DNA of 5,808 nt from the NCBI GenBank assembly GCA_050740975.1, contig JBOIEE010000287.1:1-5808 (forward strand). Reading direction: 5' to 3'. This document shows positions 1-5,808 of the stretch, in pieces. This stretch comes from JBOHHR01 sp050740975 (GTDB taxonomy: Bacteria > Pseudomonadota > Gammaproteobacteria > JBOHHR01). Each line of letters begins with the position of its first letter. Position 1 is the stretch's first letter. The position numbers and the translations under genes are program-made. The notes under the pieces are model-generated. The model saw only the letters and a program-made list of their open reading frames with translations. It ran no database searches and was not told the origin of the DNA.

Positions 1-434
1 ACGATGGCCGCTTGCCGAGGTGCCCGCTTGAGCGGGCCAGGGTCGCGGTCAAGCAGCCACCGGCACGGCGCCGGTTTGGTCTGCGAACTCAGCGCTCCGC
101 GATGCAGCAAGCCGGGCAAGGCGGATGAGACCACCTCGCCAATGGGATGATGGTAGTAGTCTGCGGCCCACCGAATCAGCTCCAGGAGTTCTCGCGTTAC
201 TAAGGGCTGCTCATCCAAGACTGCGATGGCCTGCCGCAATTTGTTCGCTTTAACTTGACTGTGGGAAGACGTTCGCATGAGCACTCCGATCCGCACTCCC
301 CGCCGGAACGGCACACGCAGGCGCATACCGGGCCTAATCTTGTCGATCGGGAACGCGGGCGGCGGAAGATAATCCAGACACTCCCTAAGCGGGATCTTCA
401 GTGCGACCTTAAGTACCACGGGCCCATGGGTCAT
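1..434 (-). CDS. priA: PriA primosomal helicase, amino-terminal part (runs off left edge)
   Basis: Replication restart helicase PriA, which binds repaired forks and D-loops in the cytoplasm and reloads the replisome. The minus strand reads open from an ATG at 434 to the window edge, about 144 codons. It begins MTHGPVVLKVALKIPLREC and has the usual 3'-binding domain landmarks: LDYLPPP near residue 20, RLRVPFRRGVRIGVL near 42-56, LDEQP near 75, and the strongly conserved WAADYYHHPIGEV near 93-105. The ATPase and helicase motifs lie beyond the window. An in-frame TAA sits three codons upstream of the ATG, so no longer start is possible in this frame. No clear Shine-Dalgarno sequence precedes it, which leaves some doubt about the exact start. 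Unlike its neighbours, the visible part has no frameshift or stop, as expected for a gene under selection. Confidence 0.92.
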   Translation of the reverse strand, partial: MTHGPVVLKVALKIPLRECLDYLPPPAFPIDKIRPGMRLRVPFRRGVRIGVLMRTSSHSQVKANKLRQAIAVLDEQPLVTRELLELIRWAADYYHHPIGEVVSSALPGLLHRGALSSQTKPAPCRWLLDRDPGPLKRAPRQAAI

Positions 435-453
435 GGGTGATTAGTTTAACGGC

Positions 454-475
454 TTGTCGGACAACTGGCGCCAGT
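454..475. repeat. Two abutting short palindromes upstream of priA
   Basis: An 11-base inverted repeat (ttgtc-g-gacaa, 454-464) shares its last base with a perfect 12-base palindrome (actggcgccagt, 464-475). The pair ends 19 bases before the priA start codon. The positions would suit an operator or a small hairpin in the priA leader, or a weak terminator for the remnant gene upstream, but there is no following T-run and no convincing -35/-10 pair. The symmetry is visible; any function is a guess. Confidence 0.35.
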
Positions 476-530
476 GCGAAGCCAAACGCGCTTTCCATCG
501 CGCCGCCAGAGTGGTTTTTCAGGGCGACTA

Positions 531-847
531 TTATTTCTTGTTCACGAAAAAGGCGCCGAGCGCGGCGCTTACAAGGCCTTGGAATGGCCTCTTGCCCTGC
601 AGTTCGCTCGGGATTTTTAAATACGCAGCGCCTTCGCCGTCCGCGCCGCGTTCGAACTCATAGATGAGCGCAGTGGTGTAATACATACTGGAGTAGGCGC
701 GTGCGGTGATCGCCTGGGGCAGGCTCAGAGCACCGCTGCTTAAAACCATCCCATCGCCTCTGCGCGGGTCGGCTCTTTTTTCTCCTGGGTCAGCGCGAAG
801 TCAATAACGATGAACGCGATAACGCGATAACGCCCTCGCGGGGCCTT
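531..847 (-). pseudogene. 3' remnant of an unrecognised gene, fused to truncated htpX
   Basis: Coding-like sequence of about 100 residues that I do not recognise. It continues in the second htpX frame (RYRVIAFIVIDFAL, then TQEKKEPTRAEAMGWF), stops at a TAA at 740-742, and resumes one frame over as LSSGALSLPQAITARAYSS, YYTTALIYEFERGADGEG, AAYLKIPSELQGK and a final FFVNKK before the TAA at 531-533. Adding one T to the T-run of the minus strand at 742-745 would join the two pieces into one frame. It has no HtpX protease motifs, so it is probably the carboxy terminus of another protein joined to htpX by a deletion. The join lies somewhere around 815-850, beside an 8-base tandem repeat. No signal peptide or start is left. 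Confidence 0.5.
813..833. repeat. 8-base tandem repeat at the htpX junction
   Basis: The unit aacgcgat occurs twice in tandem, followed by a partial third copy (aacgc). Because 8 is not a multiple of 3, gain or loss of one unit shifts the reading frame. It lies just inside the unrecognised remnant, next to the point where HtpX similarity ends, and may mark slippage or the deletion that created the chimera. Confidence 0.6.
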
Positions 848-1166
848 GATCGCCACTTCCGGCATCCCTATACCCGCCCGCTGTGCGTGTCGCCCGACGG
901 TATCCACCAACCAGCGCTCTGGTCTCATGGACAGGTTGCTCGATGACCTGCGCGCCGGTCAGACGCTTGGCGGTCCATTTGGAGATCGCGAGCGAGATCA
1001 GCGCACCGCCAAATCCAAACACACCCGCGAACACCAGCAAGGCATTGAGATCAAGCCCAGTACCTTGCTCATCAAGGATACGCTCGACTCCCAGGAGCCG
1101 CAGCGTGATGCTGAGCACAAAAACGACCGCAAGGTTGGTAAGTAAGAAGAGAAATATGCGTTTCAT
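848..1166 (-). pseudogene. htpX: htpX, truncated and frameshifted (membrane zinc protease)
   Basis: Amino-terminal part of HtpX, an inner-membrane M48 zinc metalloprotease involved in quality control of damaged membrane proteins. The ATG at 1166 (MKRIFLFLLTNLAVVFVLSI) has a good Shine-Dalgarno. The first transmembrane segment is near residues 4-24 and a second, GVFGFGGALISLAISKW, follows around 45-65. The conserved VIEQP is present. After HET, one extra base at 920 shifts the frame; the reading then continues as ERWLVDTVGRHAQRAGIGM and PEVAI. Similarity stops near 848, after about 106 residues of an expected 290 or so, before the HExxH zinc site. The product cannot be an active protease. It follows the TerC fusion gene by 48 bases on the same strand, consistent with a former shared transcript. 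Confidence 0.85.
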
Positions 1167-1173
1167 AGCCAAG

Positions 1174-1177
1174 CTCC
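1174..1177 (-). promoter_or_regulatory. Ribosome binding site of htpX
   Basis: GGAG on the minus strand, seven bases before the ATG at 1166. It supports this start over the in-frame TTG two codons upstream. Confidence 0.6.
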
Positions 1178-1214
1178 GTCAGGTAATATTAACGGTGTTT
1201 CGCAATGCTGCACT

Positions 1215-3676
1215 TCATTCCGAGTCTGTACCAGCCTGCCGTACCAGCACTTTACTGATCCGCCATCCCGCCATCTCCGAGGCCTCGAAGCTCCAGCCGC
1301 CCCAGTCGACTCGTTCGCCCGCCGCCGGTATCCGTTCGAAGAGAGAGAGAACGAAACCGGCTAACGTATTAAAGTCCCCATCCGGGAGCGTGTTCAGGTC
1401 GAGCCGCCGTTGCGCGTCGTAGATCGACATCGCTCCGTCGAGAAGAAGTGAGCCGTCCTCCAGCACCCTCGCCTCCGGCTCCTCGTTGTCTTCTTCTGGC
1501 AGATCACCCGCGATCGCTTCGATGAGGTCGGTCAGTGTGATAATCCCCTTTACTCCCCCGTATTCATCGACCACCAACGCCATCTCGAGGGGCGCGCGCT
1601 TGAAGAGATCCAGGGTCTTGAGGATCGAAGTGGCCTCGTGCAGCGCTACCGGTTGCTGGACCACGCGCGTGAGGTCGAAGGGATCGCTGCTGAGACAGAG
1701 TTCAAGGATATCCTCCTTGCGCGCGATGCCTACGATGTTGTCTATAAATCCGTTGCTCACGAGAAACTGGCGATGCACGCTATTGCGAACCTCGGCCAGC
1801 ACAGTCTCCTTAGAATCAGCGGGATCGAGCCAGATGACCTCTGGCCGAGGCGTCATGATCGCTTGCACCGGTCGGTCAGCCAACGTCAGAACACCGCGCA
1901 CCATCTCCTTTTCGGCCGATGCGAACGTTTCCGTCTCGTTTTCCGGGATGAGCGTACTCGCCTCCTCACCGGCCGCGGCGAGGCCCGCCAAAGGAATACC
2001 GCCGAGGAGCCGCAGCACCGCGTCGGCCGTGCGCTGCCGGAAGGGAGTCGAGACCGCCAGTTTGCGGCGATTGCGCAGTGCCAGTTGGTTAAAGGTCTCA
2101 ATGAGTACCGAGAACGCAATCGCCGTGTAGAGGTAACCCTTGGGAATGTGATAGCCGAGACCATCGACGACCAGGACAAAGCCCACCATCAGCAAGAATC
2201 CCAGGCATAGGATGACCAGGGACGGGTGGGCGTTGAAGAACACGGTGAGCGGCTTGCTCGCCACGAGCATCACGGTCACCGCGATCACGACTGCGGCCAT
2301 CATCACGTAGAGCTCGTCGACCATGCCCACGGCGGTGATGACGGAGTCGAGGGAGAACACTGCGTCAGAATAACGATCTGCGCCACGATCGGCCAGAACG
2401 CGGCGTGCACCGTGGACCCGCTTGCTGGTGCGGTGCGGCCTCAAGCCGTTCATGCATTTCGATAGTGGCCTTGAGGATCAGGAATATGCCGCCGGCGATA
2501 AGGATGATATCGCGCCAGGAGATTTCCAAGGACAGCCCCGTAAAAAGCGGTGCAGTCAGGCCCATCACCCAGGAGATGCTGGCCAGCAACCCGAGACGCA
2601 TCACCGCCGCCAATGCAAGGCCGAGTCTGCGTGCCTTATCGCGCTGCTCAGGCGCCAACTTGTCGGCCAGGATGGCGATGAAGATGAGGTTGTCGATGCC
2701 GAGGATGATTTCCAACACGACCAACGTCAGTAGGCCAACCCAGATCGCCGGATCCGCTAACCACTCCATCACCTCCGGGCGCTCCTCGGGCAGCGCCACT
2801 TCCGCCGGCGGCGCGGGGAGGGGCTCTACCCTCTCAGGTGCCGGAATTACGGGGGCTTCCAAGGCTGGCGCAGGAACCCCCAGTTCTTGGCTGAAGGCGC
2901 TGCTTAGGCGTTCGAATACGCCCGCCAGGACCTCGGCGTTTGGGATCTGAACATATTCCCCGGAGGTCTTCTCCACCAACGTCTGACCCAGGGCGAAATC
3001 CTCGCCCCATACCACCGCGATCACCTTGATTTCGGCGCGAGCAGCGTGGGCTACCAACTCCCCCTGCCATCTTGCCCCATAGGCCTTTTCTAAACGGACC
3101 AGGAGGGTCTTATTTAGCGTTCCATCGGCCGCCAGCATCCCAATCTGCCTCTGAAACTGGCGGATCGCGCCCCTTGCTTTTGGCCCCATAATCCCGTCGA
3201 TCGGACCCACCTCGTAACCCAGGGCGCGCAGGCGTGATTGCACGAGCGCCGTGTCACTTGGGTCCAGAAGGCCACCGGTCAATAGAATGATCGACTTCTC
3301 CGCCCCGCCCCGACCGTTGACCTCAAGCTCACGGATGGCCTGTTTAAGGGCTAGCGCGATATCCGGATACGGGCCGCGGTAATTGAGTTTTTGAAGGGCC
3401 TCGAGAAACTCTACTCCGGACTCGTCGGTGACCGCGCTGAGTGGGACGGAGACAGTAGCAGACTGATCAAAGAGAATCATCGCAGCCCGCACATCGCCCT
3501 TAAGCTTCTCAACGAAGCTACCAATCGCCGGGCTGGCCAGTCCCCTGTGCATCCACCCTTTTCATGACTGCAGAGTTATCCAGAACCAGGACCACGTCCC
3601 TTTCTTCGGCACGGACGGCAGGTACAAGCAACAGCACTAAAAGCCAAACTGACAGTCTTCCAGCGTTACTACTCAT
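1215..3676 (-). pseudogene. vWA-peptidoglycan-binding-TerC-CBS-CorC fusion, three frameshifts
   Basis: Large envelope protein, about 820 residues once three one-base frameshifts are repaired. Domains in order: signal peptide 1-23 (cleavage after AVRA); vWA from 26 with a MIDAS-like DNSAV at 33-37; PG_binding_1-type domain at about 142-197 (LRALGYEVGPIDG, then RGAIRQFQRQIG); vWA remainder at about 203-262 (EIKVIAVVWGEDFAL, TSGEYVQI); proline-rich linker 265-300; TerC membrane domain about 303-536 with EIILGIDNLIF and DAVFSLDSVITAVGM, the two acidic motifs of the family; CBS pair about 604-723 (VQAIMTPRPEV to GIITLTDLIEAI); CorC/HlyC domain about 736-816. The TerC-CBS-CorC half matches E. coli YoaE/YegH. 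Breaks: an extra base in the C-run 3542-3545; a missing base at 2410-2411 (the frame HAAFWPIVAQIVIL follows); a missing base at 2366. The long open pieces are 2365-3552 and 1215-2453. The start is ambiguous: ATG 3676 gives a clean signal peptide but lacks a Shine-Dalgarno. Likely role: metal transport or metalation at the cell wall; this is inference. Confidence 0.85.
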
Positions 3677-3718
3677 AACTGGTTGACAAGACAAAGCGTG
3701 TCCACAAAAGATTCTCCT
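3673..3718 (-). promoter_or_regulatory. Shine-Dalgarno, GTG start and ATGA overlap before the large fusion
   Basis: AGGAGA (minus strand, 3713-3718) sits seven bases before a GTG at 3705. That GTG reads VDTLCLVNQL and stops at a TGA (3673-3675) that overlaps the ATG of the fusion gene at 3676 as ATGA. Either this is a 10-codon coupled leader, or a base has been lost and the GTG is the real start of the fusion protein. Given the other one-base indels in this gene, the second reading is at least as likely. Confidence 0.45.
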
Positions 3719-3964
3719 AAAACTGAATTTCACAAACGAGGAGCATTCCTGCGGACAGTTAAATCACGGTTTTGTGACGATGTGTTGAGAGCCCTACCCT
3801 TGTGCCTATTCTGGTGCTGGTGCAGGTTTGTCTCAGGCCTCAATATTCCTCGCAAAAGTAATGGTGTCGGGCGCTGCGGTGCCCGCGGTCATAAGGAATT
3901 CCTTGCTCATCGGACGATCACAGAATCGGTGTGCGCAGAGGGGCGCCTCGAGGCTCGGAGGATC
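3677..3964. other. Stretch without a recognised gene
   Basis: Lies between the antiporter remnant and the large fusion gene. Apart from the start signals at 3673-3718, I see no recognisable protein, RNA gene or clear promoter. Several short open frames exist on both strands, including a minus-strand piece reading MSKEFLMTAGTAAPDTITFA that ends at 3833. None matches a family I know. It probably holds the eroded 3' end of the antiporter gene and the leader of the fusion gene. Confidence 0.4.
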
Positions 3965-4345
3965 AAAACCACGAGCGATTATGGTCAGCGGTAATGCGAA
4001 ACCCAACATCACCGTGCCTGAATGCCTGCAGGGCATCGTGCTCGGGGCATCCAAGATGAGATGCAAGGTATAGGCGATGTAGTAAGCGAAGAACAGCGCA
4101 CCCTCTCAGCGATAAATCTGATAGTCACGGATGAATATGGGCACACAAGCAAGTGCAACCGCGACCATCACCGGGATATCGAAGTTGAGTGCCGCCGGCG
4201 CTACCGGGATGCCTGTGGGCGCCACGAGGCTACCGAGACCCAGATCGGCAAGATGTTAAAGATATTGCTGCCGATCACGTTACCCACGGCGATGTCGCGC
4301 TAATATCGAATCCCTTCATGGATCACGTCAAGGAAAAAAGCGGGC
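3965..4345 (-). pseudogene. CaCA-family Na+/Ca2+ antiporter, decayed 3' remnant
   Basis: Carboxy-terminal part of a YrbG-like Na+/Ca2+ exchanger, an integral membrane cation antiporter. The second alpha-repeat signature is clear: RDIAVGNVIGSNIFNI. After a missing base near 4248 it continues as LADLGLGSLVAPTGIPVAP, ALNFDIPVMVAVALACVP and IFIRDYQIYR, then EGALFFAYYIAYTLHLIL, and ends near TVMLGFALPLTII. It is heavily damaged: the first alpha-repeat is absent; a TAG at 4300-4302 stands where the family usually has Q before RDIAVGN; a TGA at 4106-4108 stands where W precedes EGALF; one base appears lost in the G-run 4044-4047 and one gained near 4017. The left part joins the TerC gene without a normal gene boundary, so a deletion has fused them; the boundary near 4345 is approximate. 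Not functional. Confidence 0.8.
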
Positions 4346-5660
4346 CGGCATCGGACTGGTTCTGACTGGTAACTCCGATCCGCCGCCGGTCGGCATTCAT
4401 TATTGTTCATGTGCTTCGCGCGGATCAAGGAAGCGATTATGCCACCGGTCAAGATCAGGGCCATCGCCCCTAACGTGTAATAGGTCACATCGGGGACCGT
4501 GTGGAGCACATCCTTCAGCAGCAGCTTGCAGCCGACCAACGCAAGGAGCAGGGCCAGCGACACCTTCAAGTAGTAAAGCTTGTTCATGATCCCAGCCAGG
4601 GCGAAGTAGAGCGAGCGCAGTCCAAGGATCGCAAAAACATTGCTGCTGAAAATGATGAAAGGATCTTTGGTGATGGCGAAGATGGCCGGGATCGAATCCA
4701 TAGCGAACATGAGATCTGAGCTTTCCACCATGATCAGCGCCAGCATAAGGGGCGTGAACATTAGCTTGCCGTCCACGCGCACGGTGTGAAACGTGGCTCC
4801 GCGTAATGCTCCGTGATGGGGAATAGCCGCCGTGCCAGGCGTACTACGGGGTTGTTACCGGGGTCGTAGTCATGCTTGGCGAAGAGCATTCTTGCCGCGG
4901 TGATGATCAGGAATACCCCGAACAGGTACAAGATCCAATGGTAACGTTGGATCAGTTCCGTCCCGACGACGATCATCACGGCCCGCATCACCAGCGCCCC
5001 AAGTATTCCCCAAAACAGCACCCGGTGTTGATACTGGGGCGGCACGGCAAAGTAGGAAAAGATCATCGCGATTACAAACAAGTTGTCCACGCTTAACGAT
5101 TTTTCCAAAACGTAGCCGGTAAAGAACAACACCGCGGCCGTCCGGCCATCCGGTTCATCCTCCGTCGCGTCCAGCCCCAACCAGTGGTGCTCGTAGGCAA
5201 AATAGATGAATACGTGGAAAAGCAGGCGAGCCCTACCCAGACGCCGCTCCAGATCAGCGCTTCTTTAACCTGGATCACATGGGAACGGCGATGGAAGACC
5301 CCTAAGTCCAAGGAGAGTAACAACAGGATTAAAAGGATAAATCCTACCCATAACCAGATCGTGGATTGCGCTGTCTCAGGCGCTTCCTCCGACGATAACG
5401 CTTTCGAAGGCGTCTGGGACAGAGCCTCATCCGCGTCAGGTGTCTTGGAATCAGAGGATGAGATTGGGACGGGAGAAGACGACGGGGAAGGGATCCCCGC
5501 CGTTCCTGCAAGAGCGTCCCTGAGGCGTTCGATCGCCCGCGGCCATTCCTCGATTTGGGAGATTTGAACATAGTCCCCGGAGGTCTGTGACCATTGCCTT
5601 CTTGTCATTTAAGACCGGTGCGAAATCGATCTGGATGGCGTACATGAAATGAATGAGTGC
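4346..5660 (-). pseudogene. vWA-TerC (Alx-type) fusion, 5'-truncated by an IS, frameshifted
   Basis: Remnant of a second vWA-TerC gene. At the 5' end, from 5660, only the last strand and helix of a vWA domain remain (HFMYAIQIDFAPVLND, then TSGDYVQISQIEEWPRAIER). These align with the end of the vWA in the gene at 1215-3676. A Ser/Pro-rich linker follows, then a long-form TerC domain: IWLWVGFILLILLLLSLDLG, the hallmark VLEKSLSVDNLFVIAMIFSY, YQHRVLFWGILGALVMRAV, and ESSDLMFAMDSIPAIFAITK. This is the Alx/TerC subfamily, linked in E. coli to Mn2+ export. TerC similarity ends near 4414 (IASLIRAK); 4346-4413 is junction sequence. Frameshifts: at 5585 (two bases lost or one gained), near 5224 (one lost) and at 4800/4801 (one lost from a G-run). 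The start codon and most of the vWA are gone; an IS end abuts the break. Confidence 0.85.
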
Positions 5661-5808
5661 CTAGTGTAGTGTCCAACAAAGAGATGGTGTTATGACGCGA
5701 ATTCAGTTATGCTGATTCATGTCCAGAACAAGCGCGATTGTGAACCTTGCGGATGCTGACCGGCAGCGACTTGAGGGCTGGGTGGCGGCCCACGGGACGC
5801 CTCAGCAG
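5661..5808 (+). mobile_element. IS630-family insertion sequence, left end (runs off right edge)
   Basis: Called from the IS630-type transposase start at 5719 and from the abrupt end of vWA similarity at 5660. The border falls in CTAG (5661-5664); IS630 elements insert at TA, often within CTAG. The non-coding stretch 5665-5718 (beginning tgtagtgtccaacaaagag) would hold the left inverted repeat and the transposase leader. The matching right end is outside the window, so the exact boundary and the repeat cannot be confirmed. Confidence 0.7.
5719..5808 (+). CDS. IS630-family transposase, amino terminus (partial)
   Basis: Thirty codons from an ATG at 5719 to the window edge, reading MSRTSAIVNLADADRQRLEG then WVAAHGTPQQ. 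This is the typical opening of IS630-family transposases, a short helical stretch with L-x-D-A-(D/E)-R-x-x-L-E-x-W-V before the helix-turn-helix. The DDE catalytic domain is beyond the window. It is the only recognised gene on the plus strand. The visible part has no disruption. There is no obvious strong Shine-Dalgarno before the ATG. Confidence 0.8.
   Translation, partial: MSRTSAIVNLADADRQRLEGWVAAHGTPQQ

Noticed and set aside
437..667. Small plus-strand open frames (437-667 and 454-663)
   Set aside because: Antisense to the unrecognised minus-strand remnant, which has the more protein-like composition and continues in register with a single repair; no start signals.
883..1422. Plus-strand open frame of 179 codons across htpX and the end of the TerC fusion
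   Set aside because: It lies antisense to well-conserved HtpX and CorC-domain sequence, has no recognisable motifs, and is rich in Arg and Ser as expected for a shadow frame in G+C-rich DNA.
1486..2210. Two overlapping plus-strand open frames of 214 and 190 codons
   Set aside because: Both are antisense to the CBS and TerC coding sequence, which has clear family motifs. The plus-strand peptides are low-complexity shadows.
2366..2411. Programmed ribosomal frameshifting inside the TerC domain
   Set aside because: Two successive one-base shifts in 45 bases with no slippery heptamer or stable downstream structure visible, and similar shifts occur in unrelated neighbours, so mutation or sequencing error is more likely.
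2405..2950. Plus-strand open frame of 181 codons
   Set aside because: Antisense to the TerC membrane domain and proline-rich linker; no family resemblance.
1215..5660. A classical tellurite-resistance ter operon
   Set aside because: Only TerC-family membrane domains and vWA modules are present; no TerD/TerZ/TerE-like or TerB-like sequence is visible.
1..5808. CRISPR array, tRNA, rRNA or riboswitch
   Set aside because: I saw no regularly spaced repeats and no sequence resembling these RNAs on either strand by eye.

Overview
The window looks like a stretch of chromosome from a moderately G+C-rich proteobacterium, probably a gammaproteobacterium. The hints are a PriA amino terminus and an HtpX amino terminus that both resemble gammaproteobacterial versions, plus YoaE/YegH-like and Alx-like TerC proteins. 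This placement is inference from protein resemblance only. All recognisable chromosomal genes lie on the minus strand and read from right to left. Only the transposase at the right edge is on the plus strand.

Layout in order of minus-strand transcription. At 5661-5808 (plus strand) is the end of an IS630-family insertion sequence with the first 30 codons of its transposase. Directly beside it, at about 4346-5660, is a 5'-truncated gene for a von Willebrand A (vWA) domain fused to an Alx-type TerC membrane protein, broken by three frameshifts. At about 3965-4345 is the decayed 3' part of a CaCA-family (YrbG-like) Na+/Ca2+ antiporter, with two stop codons and several indels. At 1215-3676 is a large fusion gene: signal peptide, vWA, peptidoglycan-binding domain inserted inside the vWA, vWA remainder, proline-rich linker, TerC membrane domain, CBS pair, CorC/HlyC domain. 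It is complete end to end apart from three one-base frameshifts. At 848-1166 is the amino-terminal third of the membrane protease gene htpX, fused to the 3' part of an unrecognised gene that ends at 531. At 1-434 is the intact 5' end of priA, running off the left edge.

The most interesting content is the pair of vWA-TerC fusions. TerC-family proteins are membrane proteins linked to Mn2+ export (E. coli Alx) and to metalation of secreted enzymes (Bacillus TerC proteins). Here two different TerC subfamilies each carry a similar vWA carboxy-terminal module predicted to lie outside the cytoplasm. One also carries a peptidoglycan-binding domain. With a cation antiporter remnant between them and htpX downstream, the locus reads as an envelope metal-homeostasis and quality-control neighbourhood. 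The functional linkage is inference.

Almost every gene is broken. In the large fusion the breaks are all single-base changes at short G/C runs, which could be sequencing errors or recent mutations. The antiporter and htpX remnants have large truncations, and the antiporter also has nonsense substitutions. Together with the IS insertion at the truncated end of the first fusion gene, this argues that at least part of the decay is real.
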